From Verticillium longisporum (taxonomy: Eukaryota > Ascomycota > Sordariomycetes > Glomerellales > Plectosphaerellaceae), in contig JAETXT010000006.1 of NCBI GenBank assembly GCA_019188255.1, positions 4,774,001 to 4,838,000 on the forward strand: a stretch of 64,000 nt of DNA. Direction: 5' to 3'. This document shows positions 54,958 through 64,000 of the stretch, piece by piece. A program made the position numbers and the translations under genes. Numbering within the stretch: position 1 is the first letter of the stretch; the number at the start of each line of letters is the position of its first letter. Below the pieces are notes generated by a model. The model was not told the origin of the DNA and ran no database searches. It saw only the letters and a program-made list of their open reading frames with translations.

Positions 54958-55571
54958 GTTGTTTTCCTTATTTCCCCAGGGATGTCCACTGATGGCGAAA
55001 GGGATTGTGGTGGTGTTGTGGTTGGTGTGTGAAGTTGAGAATCCGATGCTCGACTCGGCGCCGCGGCGATTTGGTCTTTCAGCGGCAGGGGTCCAGCGAG
55101 AAGGGGAAAGGCGACCGAGCTTTTTCGCCGCTCAGTGCCGACGCATTACCAATCCTCCAGTGAGTGGGCTCCATCCCCTCTTCGGAGCTCTTCGTCTCTC
55201 GCTCTCTCTCGGCCCTACGCTGCCATGACGCAAGGTGGAGACTGGGCCACGTCTTCCGATGAACTGCCGATTGGGCATCGCCCGGTGGAGTCCTCGACCG
55301 CTGGAAGCTCCCTTCTTCCCCTTGCAGGGCGCAGAGTGCAAATCGCGGGGAGGGAAAGCGCGACAGGCCAGCTACTTTTTTTTCTCTGAGCGTGTGGTGG
55401 TCTCTCTACCTACTCTGGCCGACAACGGCTTCACCTCAGCCTCTCTCTCCCCCCGCCGCCAACAAACCTCACATCCCTCTGACGACTTTCTCGACTACGG
55501 GGCATCTATTTCTTGCTCAAGCCTTTCTTTGAGCTAGGACTGCAGGGCCCTGTTTCGCCGGGCAAGGCAAC
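54958..55571. promoter_or_regulatory. Divergent promoter region of nfu1 and the zf-HIT gene
   Basis: The 614 bp lie between the two start codons. The right half is CT-rich on the plus strand (55190-55560), a leader for the zf-HIT gene. No specific factor site is claimed. Confidence 0.55.
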
Positions 55572-56533
55572 ATGTCTGTGCCCGAGGAAGCGCTTTCCGG
55601 CGGCCATGGCAGGACGACCCATCCGACAGCCATGGAGGTGGACTCGCCAGTCGAAGCCACGCCTTCAGAACCCAATGGCATCGCGGCAGCCAACACGAAC
55701 CAGCCCGTGACGAACGGCACCGACACGACAGCTCAACCCTCTACCGACCAAGCGCCCAACGGCGAATCAGCGGGTGCCAACAACCCTCCACCACCGCCAC
55801 CGCAACCGCGCCTCTGCGGCGTCTGCAACGAAAAACCCGGCAAATACAAATGCACGCGCTGCAGCCTCCCCTTGTACGTCTTCACCTTGCAACTTCACAT
55901 CCCGATCTCATAGGAAGTGTGGTCTCATGCTTCATTATCATTCAGTGTATGCTAACAAACTCTTTCTTTCCTTCCGCGCACAGCTGCTCCGTTCTCTGCA
56001 ATAAGCTCCACCGTGAAAACCACCCACCAGACCCCGAACCGTCTTCTCCAGCCACGGAACCGACGCCCGCTGCTGCGCCGGCTGTCGAAGGGCCGCCGAA
56101 CCCGTTCCGCACCTTGAGCGACTCGGATCAGCTCCGCTACCTCTTCCGCCGCTACCCCAACCTGGCCGACCAGCTGCTCGCTATTGGCGCCAAGGCGGAT
56201 CCGCCGCCGGGCGAGGCGCCGCCGACGACCTTCAGCCAGGTCATGGCGGCGCGGGCCGCGGCCGCGGCCGCGAGCGGGAAGTACCAGAAGAAGGAGCAGT
56301 GGAACCACGACGTGGGGATCCGCAAGGGCAAGGGGGCGCTGCGGGCGGCGCGCAAGATCGAGGGCGAGGCGGGGGAGGGCGTGAGGGAGTACACCGAGCT
56401 GGTGCTGCATCTTGTTGCGCAACAGGACGCGGCGACGGCCGCCGCGGGGGCGCGGAACGTCATTGTAGACGGATCCTCAACGAGGCAGGATGCCGAGCTG
56501 ATCAAGAGGTTGTTGGATGAAGATACCCGGTGA
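55572..56533 (+). CDS. zf-HIT domain protein (Hit1/ZNHIT3-like snoRNP assembly factor)
   Basis: There are two exons: 55572-55873 and 55984-56533; the intron is 110 nt with GTACGT/CAG ends and a GCTAAC branch site. The protein has 283 residues. After a Thr/Pro/Asn-rich N-terminus comes the HIT zinc finger at 82-114. Its ligands are C82, C85, C94, C97, C102, C106, H110 and H114. The finger is completed only after splicing. A segment FRTLSDSDQLRYLFRRYPNL follows, then an Ala-rich helix and a C-terminal ELIKRLLDEDT helix. HIT fingers occur in box C/D snoRNP assembly factors and chromatin remodellers. The size and the post-finger leucine-rich segment favour Hit1/ZNHIT3, which works with Rsa1/NUFIP. 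That sub-family call is inference. Confidence 0.82.
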
Positions 56534-56780
56534 TCAGGAAATTAGAGAGCGTGGCGTGACGAGGCCGACTTTGGCGCCTCGAAAAAGGGGAGGGTTCAGG
56601 ATAGGCCTCTCTTTGTACGAGTATTTGTTCATCGGCATAGGGCGGCGTTATACGGGGCCAATGGCAGGCATCTGGTGGTGCCTTTTCTGTTCTTGCTCGA
56701 TCATCATCATTAAGTCCTTTCCGATCTCTGGCAACCTCACTTTCGAGTCTCACATTCAGTCATTGTGTTCGTCGCGAACC

Positions 56781-57944
56781 TTAATGGCTGACCTTGAAGC
56801 GCGCGAAGAACCCAGCCCTCGGCGACTTGAGCGACTCCCCCTCACCCGCCGGCGTCCCCTTGTCGTCGCGCGCGTTCTTGCCCAGGCTCCCGAGCCGACC
56901 GCGCAGCGTCCAGATGGAGTCGGCCTTGCGCAGCAGCGGCGTCGAGCGTGTCTTCGGCCTCTCGTCGCTCTGCGTCCAGTCGACGCGGTGCTCGTTGACG
57001 TCATGGGGCGGCACCTCTGGCTCGTCATCGGCGGCGGCGGCTCCCTTCTCGTTAAGATGTGGCCTACCGAGGAGGTCGCCTGTGCTGACCCGCCGCGCCG
57101 CGTCATCGCCATGTAGCTGCTCCTCCGTCGCCTGGGCCCCACCGACGGCCGCCATCGCGATCGGGCCTTCGATGGTGTGCCTCTGCGGGTAGCGGCCCTG
57201 CAAGTCGCCCGCCTCGCCCGCGGCGGCGGCAGCCTCGAGGATGCGATTGCGCTGCAGCATCTGGCTGTGCTGGCGATCGTGGGTTCTGTCGTGAGGGGCG
57301 TGCGTCTTGCGAGCCCCGGACCTCGTGCGCACCGGGTGGCTCGGGGTCAGGTCGGCTGACGTCATGGTGCTTGGGGCCGCGACGGTGAGCGGGTGCTGGC
57401 GCGGGATCGGCGGCATGGCGACGCCGGGGTCTGTCCCGGAGCGGTGGGACCTGGTGGTGTTGATGGCTCTGCGCGAGAACATGTGAGCCAGGTCCTGGTG
57501 CGCCATGTCGGCGGCCGTCGTGGTGCGAGCAAACTGCGTGGCGGCGACGCGGGGAATGTACGAGCCGTTCTCATCCTGAAGAGGTGGTGATGTGGAATCG
57601 ACTGCCTTAGCGGCTTTTGGTGGTTGTGACGACTTTTTCGTGGCGGCGCCTGTAAAGAAGGCGTCTTGTGGACGAGAAGAGGAGGCGGCCGGGTGGCTCA
57701 GGGCTGGCTTGGGGTGTCGTGTAGAATCCGTCTTGGGTGCGCGCCTTCTCTCGGCGTGAGCCTTTTGCTGTGCGAGAACGATGGACAGTCTTCTTGAGAG
57801 GTCTTCGGGGTCAAAGGGGACAGGCCGCGACGGTTGCTGCGATGGGCGAGGTTTCGGCCGGCCTGTCGTTTGTGTTGGGCGCAGCAGGCGAGACTTGGCA
57901 GAACCGGGCTGGTCCTGCGGGGGATAGTTCATGTTGTATAACAT
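56781..57944 (-). CDS. Unrecognised fungal protein, 387 residues, disordered
   Basis: A single long exon with consistent GC-rich codon use. The start is the ATG at 57942-57944; a second in-frame ATG lies four codons on (MNYPPQDQPGS). The protein is rich in Arg, Pro, Ser and Ala, with no TM, signal peptide or known domain. A recognisable feature is a run of spaced basic/hydrophobic segments: DPEDLSRRLSIVLAQQKAHA near the start, AHQDLAHMFSRRAINTTR in the middle, and LRKADSIWTLRGRLGSLGK and RAGFFARFKVSH at the C-terminus. It converges on the zf-HIT gene with 247 bp between. It is probably a real Sordariomycete-specific protein. The function is unknown. Confidence 0.6.
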   Translation of the reverse strand: MLYNMNYPPQDQPGSAKSRLLRPTQTTGRPKPRPSQQPSRPVPFDPEDLSRRLSIVLAQQKAHAERRRAPKTDSTRHPKPALSHPAASSSRPQDAFFTGAATKKSSQPPKAAKAVDSTSPPLQDENGSYIPRVAATQFARTTTAADMAHQDLAHMFSRRAINTTRSHRSGTDPGVAMPPIPRQHPLTVAAPSTMTSADLTPSHPVRTRSGARKTHAPHDRTHDRQHSQMLQRNRILEAAAAAGEAGDLQGRYPQRHTIEGPIAMAAVGGAQATEEQLHGDDAARRVSTGDLLGRPHLNEKGAAAADDEPEVPPHDVNEHRVDWTQSDERPKTRSTPLLRKADSIWTLRGRLGSLGKNARDDKGTPAGEGESLKSPRAGFFARFKVSH

Positions 57945-60900
57945 GTCGCACAGGATATACTTTCGTGTCAGGTGGTTGAGTGAGTAAGTGAGAGGTGGCA
58001 GTGGTGGGTTTGTGTCTCTGTCACATGTGCCAGAGCGCTTTGGCGTTTGAGGTTCAGCTATTGGCCTGAAGCCCAGCGTAGGCAGTGACGATTCAAAGTC
58101 GAGTTTGCTTTGTGGGTTAGGTTAGGTGAGGTGAGGCCTAGGAGCTGTAGGAATAGGCAGGTGGTCGGAGACTCGAAGAAATTGGACTTCCTGGCCGAGG
58201 CGAGAGGCAGGGAGGAGAGAAGGGGGGCAAGGAGTTATTATGCGTGATAACAAGAGTGTGGTAGGAATCGAGAACGCGGCGCACAACGCAGAACGTGGGA
58301 CACACGACGCAGGGCAGGTCCACCGAGGAAGGTTGTGCCGCCTTGCCGCCTCGAACAAATAAAGGGTAGGATGGATGGGCCCTGAAGTGGGCTTCGTGTG
58401 ATGCGTCTCTTATTAGCACGGGCGGAACAAAGCAAGCCAAGGTAACAAGGTAACATAGGTGAGTCGACTCACATGAGACCATGTAGACAACGACGCTGGA
58501 TGGAGACGGTGTGTAAGTGATACGAGGAGGACACCAAGGGCTCAGGTCATGATGGACGCAGGGTGGTGGATCCGAGGGGAAAGCGCAAAGTCTGGATGGG
58601 GCCTTGTCTGGGATGAGCATGGGCGGCGCCGCTCAGAGGGAAGCAGAAGCAATAATTGAGTTGAGTTGAAGGGGGAGAGGGAGAGGGGCTCACAAGCTTT
58701 TTGCATCTGGACCTGCCAACATTGATCCCTCTGCACCTCTCGCTCTTTCTCTCTCTGCTCATCCTGACCTACTCGCAAGGTAAGTACCTACCTGAAGGCA
58801 GGTAGCTAGGTACCGTAGGTAGACCATATGCAGTGCACATACACCACGACACATGCAGACACAGTCCTCTCGAAGAAGCGACCTGCGTGGGGTGGTGGGT
58901 GCTCGAGGCTGCTCGATTCGGCATGGAGGGAGTCATGGTTTGAGTGGGTTGGTGCTCGCGTGACGGCAGGTGTAGCTGGGTAGGTCTTCACAAGCAAAGC
59001 AAAAACCACACATTCGTCCAATGGAAGCTTGCGCTGCCCTGTGCCGTGTCGCTTGTTGGGCGAGTGCGCAGGGGGCTCGCAGGAAATGACCAGAGGTTCC
59101 AGGTCCCCCACAGTGCAAAGGCCACTAAAGCTCAACTGGAACCAGCCTGTGGTCTCCCCCTATTGAAGCGCCACAAGCCACAAACCATTCCCACCTCAGT
59201 ACTCTCGCACAGACGGGATGCTCTCCTCACATCAATCACAGAGCCATCTCCTATGCCAAGGCACGTAAAGCTGTGATGATGGCCGCATCATTTCGTGGGT
59301 AGAACATGACAAGCCACCGCACACTCTGACCCGCATCGCCAAGCTTCAGAGCGTGCTTCTACCACGGCAGTAGACCGACCTCAGGACGTGTGAAGTCGCA
59401 TCGGAGCTGATCGATACCACATTCAGTCTTGGCCCCCCATCCGACTTCTGTCACCTATGCGCTAAATCCCCAGGACCCCTGGACTCATTTCAACTGTGGC
59501 CCTTCCTCACTACTTTCTACTGTATCCAGCCTGGCGGCGGGGTCATCTTCTGCTGGCCATCTAGAAACGCCTGCTCCCTCCAGCACGCCCATCCACAGGC
59601 ACGTTTCAACCTCCACTGGTTGCGCTTTTGTCGATCCCACTTCGAGGCCGCTTGAGAACACCAGATACAGATGCCCTTCCGACGACGCCCGCAATCTTAC
59701 CACACGACTATCAAGCCCGTGGCACGGCCATCGTGCTCCGTGTCCGTTGCGCCTTTCGCGCCGGGAGCCGAGGTCAGTGCCAGTCCACGGCCTCGAGAAT
59801 GCAAGCTACCTCGGGACACCGTGATTGACTATCTATTGAATCTGGGGCTAGCTAGACCAGCGGTCTTGGTCGAGCTAGCTCCGTGTTGTCAGCTAGCATG
59901 ACGGGACGCAAACCAGCCGCTGTTTTTTCAGCAATCAGTTCGACTGGCCTAGCCCAGGCTCGTGACCTCGGTTCAATGTCACCCGTTGGAAGTCGCCTCG
60001 TCCTCATGTGCTGCTGTGTAAGGCACGACTCAATTAGTTTCTGGCGTGGCCACACCTGGGGGGTTTTTGCCTCTCCTGCACGAGGACAGGTGGGGCCATC
60101 GATCTGCACCACGGCAGTCCGGGCGATCATCTACAAACATAACAAAACCTCCGATGGCTAACGACGGAGATGACGATCACCGAGGGCGGACTGCAGCCGA
60201 CCTGCTCGCTTCTTCCACTCGCGCTCACGATGGCGCGATGAGACGGGCGACATGCTAGCAGAACATCAGTACTGGTGCCGACCAACTTCCGAGACGTCGC
60301 TCTGATGGTAAGATCATAACTGTGGCCTTGCTCTTTGAATACGAGGCAGGTAAGCATGATCGACTTTCTGCTCTGAAGTGAGTGCGACATGGCAACGATA
60401 TCCATAGCAGTCGAATAATTGAGGTGCCATCATCCATCGAAGCATGTATCAAGGCACAGCTGCTAGTCATGTACGCATGGCAGCCAACAAGAAGAGCCAA
60501 CGCCACCGGAGCGCACACGTGGAATGCTAGAACTAGAGTCAAGCTTTTGAGTCAGCAACGAGTAATGAGCGAGGAGCCATGATTCACGCTGCTTCTGCTT
60601 AAAGCTTCTGCCAGCGGTCGCTGGTGATTCAAGCTTCGTCCCCAAGCTGGCGCTTCGCAATATTCTATGGGCCATCACTAGCGCTGCCGTGGCCCTGGCA
60701 GCCTTCTGGGTTTGAGAGTCATGATGCGTTTGTTACCAAACACTAGATGCAAACCTCCTCGCCATCAAGCTGCAACGCCGCGAGCTACCCCACAGTAGGA
60801 CAATCACACATATGAAGCTCACGCACCGCACGGTCATACACGGAGAATTCAACAACGAGTGGCCTGAGCGATCTGGCATTGTCGCACATGATTGAGTTCA

Positions 60901-63380
60901 GACAGCCCACGACAAAACGGACCGCGCTTGTCTCACATGCGGGCATGGCCAGATGAAGGACGGACGTTGGAGCCATGCTCGTGGATATTACCCCGATTGA
61001 CGGCTCTCATAACTGACGTTGATCTGGGTGCTGGCTAACCGACATTGTCGGTATACGAAGCAGCCACTGACGTGTCTCCAGAGTCAGCATTCGTCTACAA
61101 GCGTGGTATCAAGAGCTTGAAACAAGAGCTTAAAAGCTAGATCTAGAGGCCGTTGAGGCTCGGGGTTTTCCAGGTCTCCGCAAGCGCGATCTAGTGGGCA
61201 TTCGAGACCGAGACCTGTGTGCTCTATGTTCTCGATTCGTTCTGGCGAGAAGCTCCCTCCAGCGTGCGATGATCGTTTAAACCTAGATGAGCTGTTGGCG
61301 TGCCAAAGAGGCGCCTCGTGGGAGGTGCGGGTCGGTCGATTGCCGCCCGACGTCGGATCCGAAGGCTGCCCCCCTCGTTGGCGTAGCTGGCTCGACCCCG
61401 AACTCAACCAGACAATGATCTTTGCCGTGTGAAACGAGTCGAAAGGCTCAGACTGTGTCTATCTGCTCGACCATGCGGTTCGAGCGGGGAGGTCGGGGTA
61501 AACGAGCTAACGAAAACCTTGGGCTCACCCTGGCGGTACGGCAGTTCCAGCGTAGCAGCACCAGTGCCGGGCATGATCACCGCCGCAGGCTGCTTCAGCC
61601 TGGCCATCGGCAAAGCTCCTACCGCAGGGACGCCGCTGACAATTGACTGGGGGGATGTGGCGTAGGAACCTTCCAGGAACTCTGCCCTCCAACGGGAGGC
61701 CGATGAACCGAACATGGTGCCCCGCCGAAGGGCATGTCGTCGCGGGGAATGGCAAGATGATGCCCAGAGGCGGCCGCGAAGGTCTTGGCAGCACCATGAT
61801 GTGCCATGCTTGCTGGTGTTGATACGTTCTCTCGCTGATCAAATGGCTTCTCTTGCCGAGAATCTGCCTCGTCGTAGGTACCTACCCAGCTTTCAGAGAA
61901 ACCGCAACGTAGATTGCCTCGGGGCAGGCGGAACCCCTCACTGTAGCACATCATGCAAACATGCAACCCAGTGTTGCCGCGCCCCATGACGTCGGATGGC
62001 ACCTGCAGACTCAAGGCGAAATGACAAGACAAGACTGCCACTCAGACCTCCTTCCTCAGGTAGAAGCACCAACAGAAGGCGACAGAAGTCTTACCTCATC
62101 AGCTAGTCCAAGCCACCAACGGCCAGGCAAAAGGGGTCGCCGTCACACAAAGCATCCCATTGGACGGGTCCGTTATTTTGGCATAAACGTGAACGAAGCG
62201 CGAGACGTGAGGCATGACCAGTGCAACACACCTGTCCTAGGTCCTGCCTGGCCCGATGGTCATGGCAGGCAGGAGGTGATAAGGCGGGTTACCATGTAGA
62301 TAGACAGCAAAGTAGGTAGACAGGCAGGAACCTCCCGACCCAGGCACAAAGCGCCAGTCGTTTTGCTGGAGACTCATTAGCGGAACGTCCGTCCAGTCCT
62401 AGCTCCCTGACCACATCAGACCTACCTACCTGCTACCCTCGTACCCAGTTCGAGGCGAGGCGACGAGGCCTCTCCGCCTTCACCTTTCTTATCCCAATCT
62501 GCTCGAGAACACATAGCCTCTCCCTTTTTTTCTGTTTTTCTGCCCCTCGCATCCATCCCAGCGCCTGTTCGTCGAGTCTCACTTGTTGTCGTCGTGACGG
62601 CTACGGCGCCACGGACCCTTTGAGACCACGCAACTGCCAACCGGACCCCTTCCCTCCCCTCCCCCTCCTCGCCGACGGCACCCCTTCTGCCCTGACGCAA
62701 TTGGGCCACGACTGGTCCCCTAGTCTCAGAAGTGCCTATTCAGGGTGCACTGCAACTCACCCGCACCCGCGCCAGACACAGTCTGTCTCCCTGCTACTCA
62801 ACCAAACACCTTGCTTTCTGCGGCACCCTTGGCCCTGGCGATACACAATCAAGTCGAGACGCATCAACAGGCGCCCCCGACATCACTGCCACGACCTTGT
62901 CCAGTTGCCGCCAAAAAGTCTCGCGCGGTGCCGGACTGGTCCCCTTCCCACCTCGAAGCGACCCCCCAGCTTGACGTCCGCCATTTCGTCACATCTCAAC
63001 GCCCACACGCCCTGGCCTGGTCTGGCAGGCCAGCAAGCAAACGAGCAAGCAAGCAAGCCCGCATGCGCAGAGGTGGAACCCAACAACCATAACCACAGTT
63101 CTGGACCGCCAAAGAGATCCAACCAGACCAGGGCTTCCACTCATCCTGCGTTGTCTGAGGCTCTGCGTCGCCGACCGACTTCAATCCCATCCTGACATCA
63201 CTTAGTCAGGCGAACCCACCACCAACGGCCTGCAGCTAGTCTCCCTCAATAGAGAAACCAGTGTGCCTCACTTCTCCCCCTTCTCTTGTACGTGCCAATC
63301 TGCCCTTGTCCTTCTCCCCATCTGCCTCTGCACGCCCTGTCTGCACCTTTCCCCCCCCCCCCCCCGTACCGGTCGCGGCC
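57945..63380. other. 5.4 kb gene-poor region
   Basis: The left part (to about 58700) is G/A-rich on the plus strand, consistent with the promoter of the minus-strand gene at 56781. The middle, at 59280-62000, is of moderate GC with only short unsupported ORFs. 62400-63380 is strongly CT-rich on the plus strand, a leader for the gene at 63381. A C15 run lies at 63351-63365. Confidence 0.5.
63351..63365 (+). repeat. C homopolymer, 15 bases
   Basis: Fifteen consecutive C, ending 15 nt before the proposed ATG of the right-edge gene. The true length is uncertain in any assembly. Confidence 0.95.
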
Positions 63381-64000
63381 ATGGCCCACCATCGTCAAGG
63401 AACCCGCCAGACTCACAGGAGTTCAGAAGGCGCCGGCTTTCCTCCGCGGTCCTCCTCACGCCTCGACCGCGAAGCCGCCCACCGATCCGCCCCCGCCGCT
63501 CCTCCCTCGCGACCCGCCGCTGCGCCCCTGTTGTCGATCCCGTCGCACCTCGCCCCAGGGACCGCTCTGTTCTCGCAGCCGACGTCCCCGACAGCTACCG
63601 CGACTCCTTCACATCAATCGTTGACGATCCCTTCTTCCAGCGATTCGACGACCACAACACACGCGACCTGCACCTGTTCGAATCCGACCCATCCTCCCAC
63701 GACGCGACCCCGATCCGCGATGACGACTCTGATGACCAGCGCTGGCCGCCACCTCGAAGAGAGTCCCTAACTATCGGACACACACCTCATTGGGTACGCC
63801 GTGCTGCCACGCGCATTCAGGCACACTCGCATGATTGGCGCTGACCGCACTATCTATGCAGCAACCAAACTCAGCCAATATGGATAGTCTCAACATAGCG
63901 TGCGTCGTCCTGCACACAAAGAACCTCTCCTCTCCCCCTCCTCGTCCTTACTCATGGATCCAGAGTCCGCTGACGCGATTCGGAGCACAGAATCATCGGT
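63381..64000 (+). CDS. Ras-like / P-loop protein, 5' end only
   Basis: The gene is cut by the right edge. The proposed start is the ATG at 63381 (GGCCATGGCC), opening MAHHRQGTRQTHRSSEGAGF. Downstream the convincing frame is one base off (DRSVLAADVPDSYRDSFTS, DDPFFQRFDDHNTRDLHLFE), so a frame break probably lies between about 63480 and 63560. Splicing at 63793|63862 and 63899|63991 joins HTPHW to QPNSANMDSLNIA and then IIG. The resulting MDSLNIAIIG is the hydrophobic strand that precedes the P-loop of small GTPases. The rest of the P-loop lies outside the window. A long disordered N-terminal extension before a Ras-like domain would be unusual for classical Ras, but is known in fungal Ras-related proteins. 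The family call is inference. Confidence 0.5.

Noticed and set aside
7016..61880. Recurring GGTACC / TAGGTACCTA-like words in intergenic DNA
   Set aside because: Counting by eye gives about 18 GGTACC in 64 kb, close to random expectation for a 6-mer, and some lie in coding sequence.

Overview
The window is chromosomal DNA from a filamentous ascomycete (Pezizomycotina, most likely Sordariomycetes). It is GC-rich and gene spacing is wide. Most genes carry short introns (about 48-130 nt) with GTANGT-like donors, CTAAC/CTGAC-like branch sites and YAG acceptors. The proteins are those of a fungal core genome, including Vtc, Glt1, Bet1, Chz1, Mnd2/Apc15 and Psp1. I see no transposon, rRNA, tRNA, CRISPR array or secondary-metabolite cluster. 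The species assignment is inference from protein resemblance only.

Layout, left to right. The tail of a tubulin-folding cofactor B gene runs off the left edge (1-262 +). A PA/TM/RING-H2 ubiquitin ligase lies at 3384-4998 +. An eight-exon seven-transmembrane receptor-like gene lies at 8100-9962 +. A secreted GH128 (Asl1-like) glucanase lies at 11416-12528 -. A Zn2Cys6 regulator lies at 16954-18431 +, and a Tubby/LURP-like protein of unknown function at 19117-20100 +. A VTC polyphosphate polymerase subunit lies at 20371-22794 -, and glutamate synthase at 23966-30434 -. After about 6.3 kb without a gene come the APC/C subunit Mnd2/Apc15 (36743-37997 +), the SNARE Bet1 (39835-40616 -), the H2A.Z chaperone Chz1 (41719-42234 -), an EMC10-like ER protein (43095-43795 -) and a PSP1-domain polyglutamine protein (44780-47649 -). 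A second desert of about 6.4 kb follows. Then come mitochondrial Nfu1 (54024-54957 -), a zf-HIT protein (55572-56533 +) and an unrecognised 387-residue protein (56781-57944 -). A third desert leads to the 5' end of a Ras-like/P-loop gene cut by the right edge (63381-64000 +).

The genes do not form a pathway cluster; they are housekeeping neighbours, so I find no novel multi-gene system. Two observations stand out. First, at least five otherwise well-conserved genes (GLT1, NFU1, the Zn2Cys6 gene, PSP1 and probably GH128), and probably the right-edge gene, need single-base frame corrections. Nearly all of these are one missing C or G in a GC-rich or homopolymer context, which points to consensus error rather than biology. 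Second, the VTC gene carries two in-frame TAG codons 13 codons apart inside an otherwise open and conserved-looking frame. Together they fall within a possible 54-nt, frame-preserving intron with a poor donor.

Splice sites were placed by reading GT-AG consensus and checking phase. For every multi-exon gene the summed exon length is a multiple of three, after the stated frame corrections where these apply.
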